A stretch of 64,000 nt of DNA from Gnetum montanum (Eukaryota; Streptophyta; Gnetopsida; Gnetales; Gnetaceae): the NCBI GenBank assembly GCA_015680685.1, contig MNCI01023457.1, forward strand, positions 758,901 to 822,900. The letters are read 5' to 3'. The position numbers were made by a program, and so were the translations under genes. The notes under the pieces are model-generated. The model ran no database searches. It was not told the origin of the DNA and was given only the letters and a program-made list of their open reading frames with translations. Position 1 is the stretch's first letter, and each line of letters begins with the position of its first letter. Positions 55,943-64,000 of the stretch are shown here, piece by piece.

Positions 55943-57080
55943 ATTAGGGAAACTCTAATTATCTTTTTCTAATATTAATTTTATGCTTAACATATATGAT
56001 AAGGAAAAAGAGGACTGATTGAATCGAGATTTGAAAGAAGAAAGAGTGCTCTACACAATACCCACGTCAGTAATGGCATAAGATAGGGAAACATTGGTAC
56101 TAAATAATTTTGAGGAAGAACCTTTAAACATCTCTACAAAAGAACAATAAGATCTCCTTGACCAGATTTTGAATTTGGGCTTAGGAAATATTGGAGAAAT
56201 AATTCAATCACCAAAAAATGATTCTTTGGATCTTAGAGAATTACTTAGTACTCTTAAGTATATTTTCCTTAATCATAATAAACCATAAATAATAAATTCC
56301 CAACTTTCTAATGTGTAAGAAAAAAAATTATTAGAAGTATTACATAGAAAGTCTAAGGTAGTTTCATGGAGTTATGAGGATCTTCAACAAGGAATCTTGC
56401 CCAACATTTGGCAACATCATATCTATCTAGAAGATAATGTAAAATCAGTAAGAATTTCCCCAAGATGAATTAATCCAGATTTAAAACAAATTGTTAAAAA
56501 TGAGATTTCAAAATTTTGGAAGGAAGGAATTATTTATCTAATAGTTGAGAGTGAATGGGTAAGTCCTATTATAATAGTTTCAAAAAAAGGTGGAAAATGG
56601 AGATTTTTTGTAGATTATAGAAAACTAAATCAAAACAGAAAGAGATATCAACTTCCTTTGCCTTACATAGATAAAATTTTAGAAAAACTAGAAGGGCATG
56701 AGTATTATTATTTTTTGGATGGCTTTAGTGGTTACAATCAAGTAGTCATCACATCTGAAGACTAGCATAAAATAGCTTTTACATGTTTGTATGGAACTTT
56801 TACTTACTGATAGATGCCTTTTAGCCTCTTTAATGCACTTGTTACCTTCCAAAGGGCTATGATATTAGTATTTTCTAATATGTTAGAAGATTATGTTAAG
56901 TATTTATGGATGATTTTTTCATCTATGGGGATACTTAAAAATAAATATTACAACATTGGAATGTGTTTTAGATAGATGTATAGATAAAAATTTAAAATTA
57001 AGTTAGGAAAAGAGTCATTTGATGGCTACAAATGGCATAGTATTAGGACATGTTATTTCTAAGGATGGGATAAGAATGGA
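55943..57080 (+). pseudogene. Element 3 reverse transcriptase
   Basis: SWSYEDLQQGILPNIWQHHI (family AWSYEDMPGLDP.I..H.I), SEWVSPIIIVSKKGGKWRFF, VDYRKLNQ, YQLPLPYIDKILEKLEGHEY, FLDGFSGYNQV (catalytic Asp), IAFTCLYGTF, MPFSLFNA. The FMDD motif is readable only in a shifted frame (about 56907: FMDDFFIYG). GHVIS near 57050. Most of RT is in one frame from 56320 to 56880. Confidence 0.88.
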
Positions 57081-57780
57081 TGAAGAAAAAGTGAAAGTAA
57101 TATTTATACTCCAACTCCAACTAATTTAAAGACTCTTTGATTCTTTCTAGGACATGCTACATATTATAGGCAATTTATCAAAGATTTTTCAAAAATTGCT
57201 AAACCACTGTATATGCTCCTTGAAAAAGATGTTCCTTTTGTATGGACTAACAATTGTTAAGAAGCATTCTTAGACTTAAAGAAAAGAATAATCACCAATG
57301 CTATACTAAATGCACCTAATTGGGATTTCACATTTTATTTAATGTGTAATGCAAGTGACACCACTATAGGGGTGGCTTTAGGACAATATATTGATAATAA
57401 ACCATGAGTTATCTATTATGTGTTTAAAAGTCTAGACTATGCCCAGGTAAATTATACAACTATAGAATAAAAATTTTTAATCATTGTGTATGCTTTGGAT
57501 AAGTTTAGATATTATTTAATAGGATATAAAACTAGAGTTTATACTTATCATTCAGCCATTAAGTTTTTGGATACTAAAAAAATAGAAAATGCAAGAATAA
57601 TGAGATGGTTTCTATTACTCCAAGAATTTGATCTTGAAATTTTAGATAAAATGGGTAGATAAAATGTTGGGGAAAACAATCTTTCTAGATTAGAAATAAG
57701 AGATAAAAATAGAACAAAAGAAGTCTTTCATGATGAAGTCCCAAATGAACAACTCTTTTCCATAAAGAAGGATCCCTAAT
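57081..57780 (+). pseudogene. Element 3 RNase H
   Basis: GHATYYRQFIKDFSKIAKPL and LLEKDVPFVW precede RNase H. FYLMCNASDTTIGVALGQ has Asn instead of the first catalytic Asp. YTTIE-stop-KFLIIVYALDKFRYYL lacks the family TEKE. VYTYHSAIKFL has Tyr instead of Asp (TDHSA). Thus at least two catalytic residues are lost. WFLLLQEFDLEI ends the domain. Confidence 0.85.
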
Positions 57781-58128
57781 TTGCTAATATAGCAAACTGT
57801 CTTGCTACTATGAAAACCCCAACCCCCTGGAGTAAGGAGGAGAAGAAGTATTTCCTATGAAACATCTCTAAATTTATTTGGAGTAAATTGTACCTTTCTA
57901 GAATATGTAAAGATAATGTAGCAATAAGATGTGTCATTGAGGATGAAAAACAAGAAATTCTACATGTGTCATGATGACCTTGGAGGTGGTCATTTTGATA
58001 ACAAATGCACTACTATCAAAATCTTGCAAAATGGATTTTATTGGCCTTGAATATTTAAAGATGCTCATAAGTATGTACAAGAATGTGATAAATGCCAATA
58101 AATAGAGGCCATAACCAAAAGATAAGAA
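57781..58128 (+). pseudogene. Element 3 integrase zinc-binding N-terminus
   Basis: NCLATMKTPTPWSKEEKKYFL, the family W....K..F..... Y.WD segment, then CHDDLGGGHFDNK, KILQNGFYWP, FKDAHKYVQECDKCQ, the HHCC finger with His-His and the Cys pair C..C near 58087-58098 visible. Several frame changes before the core. Confidence 0.8.
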
Positions 58129-58671
58129 ATGCCATTAAACCTAATTTTAATAACTAAACCATTTGATGTATGGGGCATAGAATTTTTAACACCATTTCCA
58201 TCATTCAATGGATGTCAATACAATTTGGTTTGTATAGGCTATGTCACTAAATGGGTAGAAGCTAAAGCCATCCTAGCAAATGATGTTAAAGTAGTTGTAC
58301 CTTTCCTTAGAGAAAATATCTTAACATGGTTTAGAACTCCATGGGCAATCATAAGTGATCAAGGAACTCATTTTGTAAACAAAATAATGGAGAAATTTCT
58401 TAAGTCTTATGTAATCCAACATAAGATAGCTACTTCTTATCATCCTCAAACAAATGGTCAAGTAGAAAATGGAAATAGAATTATATTAAATATATTGACA
58501 AAAATGGTATGTGCTAAAAGGAAAGTTTGGTTGAAAAACTTAGAAGATGCACTTTGGGCTTATAGAATTACATATAAACCAAGTTTAGTATATTCACCTT
58601 ATCAATTGGTTTATAATAAACAATTTTTATTGCCCATAGAAATTAAATACCAATATTTACATTTATCATAA
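58129..58671 (+). CDS. Element 3 integrase core, 180-aa open frame
   Basis: Longest intact retroelement frame of the window. It encodes the catalytic core: PFDVWGIEFLTPFPS, VCIGYVTKWVEAKA, FRTPWAIISDQGTHFVNKI, TSYHPQTNGQVENGNR, NLEDALWAYRITYKPSLVYS and PYQLVYNKQFLLPIE. The second Asp (SDQG) and the Glu (GQVEN) of the D-D-E triad are present, but the first Asp is Glu (WGIEF rather than WGIDF). It is part of a broken polyprotein, and Met 58129 is an internal residue (NAIKPN in the family). It would join cDNA to host DNA if functional; not expected to be. Confidence 0.88.
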   Translation: MPLNLILITKPFDVWGIEFLTPFPSFNGCQYNLVCIGYVTKWVEAKAILANDVKVVVPFLRENILTWFRTPWAIISDQGTHFVNKIMEKFLKSYVIQHKIATSYHPQTNGQVENGNRIILNILTKMVCAKRKVWLKNLEDALWAYRITYKPSLVYSPYQLVYNKQFLLPIEIKYQYLHLS

Positions 58672-58674
58672 CAA

Positions 58675-59060
58675 TTGAATTTTGATGAAGAAATAAATCA
58701 TTCCTTTAGAATGATTCAAATACATGAACTTGATGAAATGAGGGTGAATGCTCTTGACAAGAAAAAAACTATAAAAAATAAAATGAAGAATTTACATAAT
58801 AAGAACATTTTCAAGAAACACTTTTCAATAGGTGATAAGTTATTTTGTATACTATTAGATTACAAAAATTTCTAGACAAGTTAACAAATATGTGGAAAGG
58901 ACCATATTTTTTGGTATGACCCCATGCTAATGGAAATGCTCTAATCTCACCTATTGATGATTCCTCAACTACATTTCTAGTCAATGGACAAAGACTTAAA
59001 TTATATAATCAATATCACATTGAGGAACTAGGAGAAGATTAATTAGTAGAGCTAAGTAAT
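58675..59060 (+). pseudogene. Element 3 integrase C-terminus
   Basis: The open stretch 58675-58875 continues in the same frame after one TAA (58669-58671): LDEMRVNALDKKKTIKNKMK, HFSIGDKLFCILLDY. After a shift, MWKGPYFLV, ANGNALISPIDDSSTTFLVN and QRLKLYNQYHIEE correspond to the Athila C-terminal GPF-like domain and VNGQRLK.Y end. Product ends near 59041. Confidence 0.82.
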
Positions 59061-61277
59061 CCAACTTATCCCAACAATGATGAAAGAAATGGAAAAAGTC
59101 AATTAGAAGTCCAAGCTATGGGTAGTAACCTTCAGCAAGACCCTTACATAATATTATAATTTAATAAGTATAGTATTTTATTCTACAAATTTTACCTTGA
59201 AAAATGTATAGGATAGTAATATCTTCTATTGCTAGTTGGGACTTTAAAGAATTCATTAGCATCGTGTTTGGAATGCAAGGGAGAAGGACAATTCCCTCTA
59301 CCTTGGGATAGGTAGGTTTACACCAAAAATCCATTTAGGGGTGAGCCTTAGAATAATAAATTAATAATAATGTCAATTCATTATTTTATTTTTCTATACA
59401 ATATTCTTTAAGTCTCTGAGTTTCATGAATCATAGGGATAATATCTAAGTTTGGATTTTAAGCATTTATGATTGCTTCTAGTAATTATTATTTTGATATG
59501 TCCATATGAAGAAAAGAGTGTGTCATGTTTATACTAGCCATAAAGATGTTGTAGCATAAGAAATGTCATCATTCATTAAGATAGCCACCATCATATATAT
59601 TTGTACACACAAGAATCTCATGATTAAAATAGGCCTTATAATTTGGTTTAAAAAAAAGTATATGGAACAATATTCCATAAGCACCTTCAATCATGAGCAA
59701 GTCCACACTTCCATAAGAATACTATGGTTGGAGTGATGTACAAGGATCATACTTATTAGCATTATACAAGAACCTCCTTTTGTAAGTAGAATGTTTCAAG
59801 ATGGACAAGTAATTATTCTTATTAACCTTCTCAGCTTTCCTTTTTTCACTAGGATGTGACACTGGACTTGGTAGATTGACTTATCTTATTAGGTACTTTA
59901 CTACTTCCTTGCATTTTTGATCATCCTCCTTACTTGGATTATTTTGTTCCTTGTCTCATGATACTTGTTACCTTCATTTTTTTTATTCCTCTTTTTACTT
60001 CTCTCTTTTTGCTTATCTTTCCATTTTCTTTCTTCTTACGTTATCATATATTATATCTTGTGATACTCTTAGTACAAAGGTCTCACATGTGTTTCCCATT
60101 ATTCCCTCCATAGGTATCAGTGGTTGAGATTCCTATTATGTTGGCCAATGATGGATACTAACATTTTCTAGACTTGAGGATTCTAGTACACTATCCATAA
60201 TAGTGGATATATAAAATCCATGGGAATCTTTGCTTTTTCCTATATCCTTTTGGCATGTCCATTTTTTAATAATTTATGACATTTTTTACTAATTATCCTA
60301 GGCATGATACATATCCTAGTTTAATTAGGGTGGATAACCAATTTGAAATGGATAGGATAGTAAAATATAAGCAACATGAAAGCTAATCCAAAAATGACTT
60401 AGGGAATGAGTTGGATGCAAGAAATGCATCTCGAATCCTTAAAACATAGGAAAGGTTAAGACCTTGAGTTAGTAAGACATTCTTGCACCTAATGAAACAA
60501 ACCTTATGAGATGATGTTTTAGCCTAATCAATCCTAGGAAGGGCCTTCCTAATAGAGTTATATGTGGACTCCTATCAAAATAAGAAGAATTTATTATGAA
60601 GGGTGAAAAAAGGAATAAAAATATGTACATTGTTAAGAAAATAAAATCATCATAATATTAATTAATATCACATCTTGCAACCTAGGGTGATTAGGATAAG
60701 TTACTCTACCAAGGTATATCGAGGCATCGATGTTTATAGAAGTTAGGGATAGAAACTTAAAAACCTTGGAATGGATTATATCGAGAGACACTAAGGGGCC
60801 AATGTCTTACTATAAGAAAGATTGAGGTATATTGATTACAATGATATGATTTGATAGAATGAAATATAGAACTTGGGTTATCAACATAAATTTTTATTTA
60901 ATTGATTTAAATTAATATGAAACATAATGGATATATCAATCCATATTGATTAAGTCAATATGATTCAAGCATGAGCAAATTTTGTCAAAAATTTCACATT
61001 TAAATAGCACAACTTTGACATAATTCGATATGTTTATTAAACATATAGATTCATATAGCTTATATCGATTGGAATCATTATGTTTGAAATTTTCCCAAGT
61101 GTCTCAAGTATTATCAATGTGATTATAATATAAATTAATACATGAGTGGCTTGAATACATTATATATTGATCCTTATTAATAGATCAATGAAAATCGATC
61201 CAAAATGTTACAATTTACATCAAGCTCATGATGGATTTGAGTATTGTTAAAATTGAAAAGATTAAAAAGGCAAACAG
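59061..61277 (+). other. Element 3 non-coding spacer
   Basis: About 2.2 kb without a sustained frame. It includes ACAATTCCCTCTACC near 59288, and between 60710 and 61210 many ATATCGA / TATATTGAT words that recall the LTR text. No gene seen. Confidence 0.5.
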
Positions 61278-61309
61278 TAAGGTGGTGGCTTTATTATAAA
61301 AGCCACCTT
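61278..61309 (+). promoter_or_regulatory. Hairpin with TATA-like core upstream of the 3' ORF
   Basis: Inverted arms AAGGTGG-GGCTTT and AAAGCCACCTT flank TATTATAAAAG. It lies about 400 bp before the accessory ORF and might be an internal promoter or a structured RNA element. Speculative. Confidence 0.35.
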
Positions 61310-61689
61310 CTTGTCAAAGAAAAATCACAATTTGTTGTATGAAACCCAAGGGCAACATAGATTAGGGACTTCATCTTTTGTAGTTGGGGTCTCCATTTTC
61401 TTGAAGTATAATCAGTAGTACCTTTTCAAGAGGGTTCACAACAAGGAGTGGGATCTTTACGTCCATGTTAGTCTTCATTGTTGAATCAAAAGTGTTCTTT
61501 CAAAGGATAATATAAATTTACAACCTTAACAAATTTTTCCAAATCAAGTGTGTGATGTTAATCCTATTTCTCTTGTCATTAGTAAGCAACTTTCCACTAT
61601 AAAATGGGCAAATCATAAATCACCAAGCAGTAGGTAAAGGTAAGCATTAGCTTTAGAGAAGAAACTATTGATAATTTCAACATGTTAAA

Positions 61690-62735
61690 TATCTTGGTTG
61701 TTTTATAGGTGCTAAGGAGTGAACACTTAAAAATTACTCCTTAGCATTATGAGGCCAATTATTCCAAGTGGTTTGATCACATGGATGTAGTGGTGTGGTA
61801 GCAACTTGAAGCAATGGGCTATGGGACTTTCATCAATCCAATTAATGATTGGTTCATCTAAGAGGAGGTCATAGAATTTAATCAAAACCTTAAATTACAC
61901 CTAATAAAGGCTAATCCTCTAGAACACTAGGTGTCTTCCATCAAGAAGATAAGGGTTAAGGTCATAGTGGCTAGGCTGCAAGAGTGATTTGGGCTACCAA
62001 CTAGGGGGGATGATATCTTTAGATTGAAAGTAAGCATAGAGGAGAAGTACAATCTCTTCTACTAGTTCATTGGAGAGACCCACTTTGGATGGATTTAGGC
62101 ACAATGTTTGCATTTTGTGAACCACTATCCTAAACATTGGGTAATGGTAAGGATCATTATCACAAATGTTCTTCCTTATATGCACACCACCTATGTTCTT
62201 AGCTCTGTAGTTTGTGCAATGCAATCATTAAAGTATGAGGAGGAAGAAACTTTTTATTACCTCCCATTCAAGTATTTGGTATACCATTATAATGACGATG
62301 CCTTGAAGCTATGCTTTCCTTTCCTCATTTTAGTAGTTCTCCGTAAGTGTTGAGTTCCAAAGCTTCATATGGGAACAACAATGCACCTTTTAGTTTCAAA
62401 AAGGACACATTTGCCTATTCTTTAATGATCTACATGAGGGTTGGCATGTTCATCAAGGAATCATAGGAACCCGTTTCTTCATTGGCACTAGAGGCTAGTA
62501 AAATCCAAGGGTTCAGAGATGAAGTTAAGTCCCAAATCTAGGAGGTTCAATCCACACAATGGGAGATTTTAATGATGCTTGAGAGGATTAGCTCAACCCT
62601 CACCACCATGGACAAGAGGGTGATGGACATTATGAGACATGTCAATCCTCAAATTTGTAATGATGATGAAGGGGTAGAGCCCTATCATTTTGAAGAAGAC
62701 ATGGAAGTGGAAGTAGGTTTAGAGGATTAATACAA
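61690..62735 (+). pseudogene. Element 3 accessory 3' ORF (plant transposon-protein-like)
   Basis: One frame from about 61700 to 62351 with Trp/Gln-type stops: HYEANYSKWFDHMDVVVW, QLEAMGYGTFINPINDWF, EEVIEFNQNLKLHLIKANPL, IRVKVIVARLQE-stop-FGLPTRGDDIF, HFVNHYPKHWVMVRII (open 62108-62353), SLKYEEEETFYYLPFKYLV. After a shift (about 62400) come MFIKES and a coiled-coil end, SSTLTTMDKRVMDIMRHVN, with an acidic tail. The V..F..NL........V....V.......GLP..GD pattern is that of the uncharacterised 3' ORF of Athila-like elements (recalled). No signal peptide or membrane span is obvious. It matches element 1's accessory ORF in position, not clearly in sequence. Confidence 0.65.
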
Positions 62736-63065
62736 GTCTTAGATTTAGTTTTGCTTTTGTTAATTAAATGGCTATGTAGATATTATGGTGATTGTGTACA
62801 AATTTAATTTTTTTTATTATTAAATTTTGATGATGGACAGTTAATGTTAATGATATTTTTGTTGCTTATATGTGTATATAAGATTCCAATGTTATGAGCT
62901 TTTGGTTTCAGAATGATATTATGGATGTAGTAGTAGGTTATTAATTATAGCTTTACTTTTTTTTAAGCTATGTGTATGTTATATATAATAATGGTTTTTC
63001 TTTTCTATCTTTTATTTATTTTTTCCTTTATGGCAAGGCATTGGCCAAAGGCTAGTTGAGGGCTA
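62736..63065 (+). other. Element 3 3' untranslated part and weak polypurine tract
   Basis: AT-rich sequence after the accessory ORF, ending GGCCAAAGGCTAGTTGAGGG before the LTR start TGTTAAACCCC at 63066. Confidence 0.5.
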
Positions 63066-63313
63066 TGTTAAACCCCAAAATGCTTTAGTTTCTAACTTTA
63101 TAAACTTGTATTTTTATTTTTTTACTAATTTAATCTATCAAAAATAATCAATTTTAGCAATATAAATTGATAAGTTTATTGTATTGCAGGAAATCATGGG
63201 AGTAATGGAAATTGACATCGATTATATCGATCCTCATAATGGCTATGATATGTATTGATAACATGGATTTTGTTGGAGTAAACATCTCATGGAGAAATTA
63301 GGATATCAATTTT
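63066..63313 (+). repeat. Element 3 3' LTR, truncated
   Basis: The first 248 bp align with 52269-52540. Alignment stops at AGGATATCAA just before a run of nine T. Confidence 0.85.
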
Positions 63314-63354
63314 TTTTTGAGAGAATGTTCAGGTTTGTATTACTGAAAGTTATN
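63314..63354 (-). other. Poly-A-like retroposon end or junction
   Basis: Minus strand: AATACAAACCTGAACATTC then TCTC and nine A, abutting the broken LTR. This looks like the 3' end of a LINE-type insertion on the minus strand. A single N at 63354 then separates it from GC-rich sequence. Confidence 0.45.
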
Positions 63355-64000
63355 GGCCATTAGGGGCGAGTTGGCAGAAGGCGATAGGCACACCGAGGTC
63401 GTTCCAGCTTATGAAGCAGGTCCAGTGTGGCGCGATGCTCCTCGGTGTCCATGAAGTTCGCGGCTTGTTGGATGCCCTACATAGTAGCCTCTCTCCTGCT
63501 CCAGTTAGCCGACGAGTCCCCCACATCAAGGTGGAATCTTGCGGACGTGCGTCTGATGTGTCATCTGAGCTCCCCCAGGAGCTCTCACAACTAATGCCCA
63601 AAATGCTATATGGACAATGCCCCCTCCCTGAGCCACTGATGGGCACTGTGCTCATGTGCCTGGTCAAGTTGCCGTTGCCGTTGCTCCTCTTCCTCCTTTA
63701 GGCGCTCCTGCTCCTCCTGGGCCACCGCCTCATGGGCCTGACGAGCCGCTTGTTCCTAGCGCAACTCCTCCCTGATTTGGTCCTGGAGCTCATCAATGAT
63801 CTGGGCCCACGAGGTCTCCATCATGAGCATGTGCTACCGGCCCAGCTGTTGTGCCTGTTCACGAACCTAGGCTTCATGGTCGGCGTGCCACTGAGCCAAG
63901 GTCTCGGTCCACTTTGCCTTCGAAATCTGTTGCTCAGCCTCCCGAGCAGCAGCAACCATCTGTTGCAGTTCCACCTCCCAATTTGGGGGGGCACTGGGGG
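63355..64000 (-). pseudogene. GC-rich coiled-coil coding remnant (minus), family unknown
   Basis: The composition changes sharply to GC-rich. Minus strand from 63998 reads PNWEVELQQMVAAAREAEQQ, WTETLAQWHADHEA, SWAQIIDELQDQIREELR, EQERLKEEEEQRQRQLDQAH, with TAG stops at presumed Gln positions, so it is a decayed Glu/Gln/Arg-rich coiled coil. A second frame near 63470-63360 reads QAANFMDTEEHRATLDLLHK. The overlapping open frames 63350-63667 (minus) and 63411-63701 (plus) are other readings of this text. Probably gag-like or ORF1-like text of another retroelement; it continues past the window. Confidence 0.5.

Larger units (their letters stand above)
52269..63313 (+). mobile_element. Element 3: Athila-like LTR retrotransposon
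   Basis: LTRs begin at 52269 (5', complete, to 53200) and 63066 (3', cut at 63313); internal region 9.9 kb with primer site, gag, protease, RT, RNase H, integrase, spacer and 3' accessory ORF. LTR sequence (TGTTAAAC..., containing the GACATCGATTATATC block) is unrelated to the TGATGAG family. A FMDDFF RT motif, the DLGA protease and the Asp-tRNA PBS place it in Athila. The 3' LTR is interrupted by the insertion at 63313. Confidence 0.87.

Noticed and set aside
61994-62224. 76-aa minus-strand frame
   Set aside because: Shadow of the plus-strand accessory ORF of element 3.
1-64000. tRNA, rRNA or snRNA genes
   Set aside because: No cloverleaf-type A/B box pairs or rRNA blocks noticed; the tRNA-like words found are primer binding sites only.
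1-64000. An intact, expressed host gene
   Set aside because: Every recognisable coding region has stops, shifts or missing catalytic residues, except the element 3 integrase-core frame, which is part of a broken polyprotein.

Overview
This window looks like intergenic DNA from a large, repeat-rich seed-plant nuclear genome. A gymnosperm is a reasonable guess but is not proven. The DNA is AT-rich, most coding matter is decayed LTR retrotransposon sequence, and the non-retroelement coding matches are plant-like: a 40S ribosomal protein S15 (uS19) retrocopy, aminoacylase-1 fragments, and an unrecognised multi-exon remnant. No intact host gene was found. Most in-frame stops fall where the family has Gln (CAA/CAG) or Trp (TGG), the pattern left by deamination of methylated cytosine.

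Layout. 1-1800: decayed Ty3/gypsy gag and protease. 2453-5110: minus-strand chromovirus end (chromodomain-type integrase tail plus a 2.35 kb LTR). 5800-7038: minus-strand Ty1/copia RT/RNase H. 7039-7614 and 25113-25613: two copies of one LTR-like repeat bracketing a nest. In that nest, element 1 (8091-18624, plus, 5-bp TSD CTAGA, tRNA-Asp primer site) carries gag, pol, a 2 kb non-coding tail and a 750-codon accessory ORF; element A (18717-25112, minus) lacks the RT core and integrase. 25800-28080: minus-strand multi-exon gene remnant. 29440-36945: element 2 (plus), with all coding domains but truncated ends. 37507-52233: second chromovirus 3' end, whose LTR is split by element B (40835-51333, minus, matching LTRs, PBS and TSD). 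B keeps gag but no pol. Its gag is interrupted by about 3.4 kb holding aminoacylase-1 pieces, the RPS15 copy and an LTR-like repeat. 52269-63313: element 3 (plus), an Athila-like element with LTRs, PBS, gag, pol and a 3' accessory ORF. 63313-64000: a poly-A-like junction, one N, then GC-rich minus-strand coiled-coil coding matter.

Elements 1, 2, A and B are one family (LTR ends TGATGAG/CTCATCA, tRNA-Asp-type PBS where visible, FMDDFS-type RT, unusual CX2CX3HX4C zinc knuckle). They are different deletion derivatives: 1 lost nucleocapsid and protease, A lost the RT core and integrase, B lost all of pol. Points most worth following up are the gene-fragment island inside B, the accessory ORF that is present in element 1 and cleanly absent from element 2, the duplicated polypurine motif, the fast-changing palindromic repeats in U3, and the multi-exon remnant at 25.8-28.1 kb.
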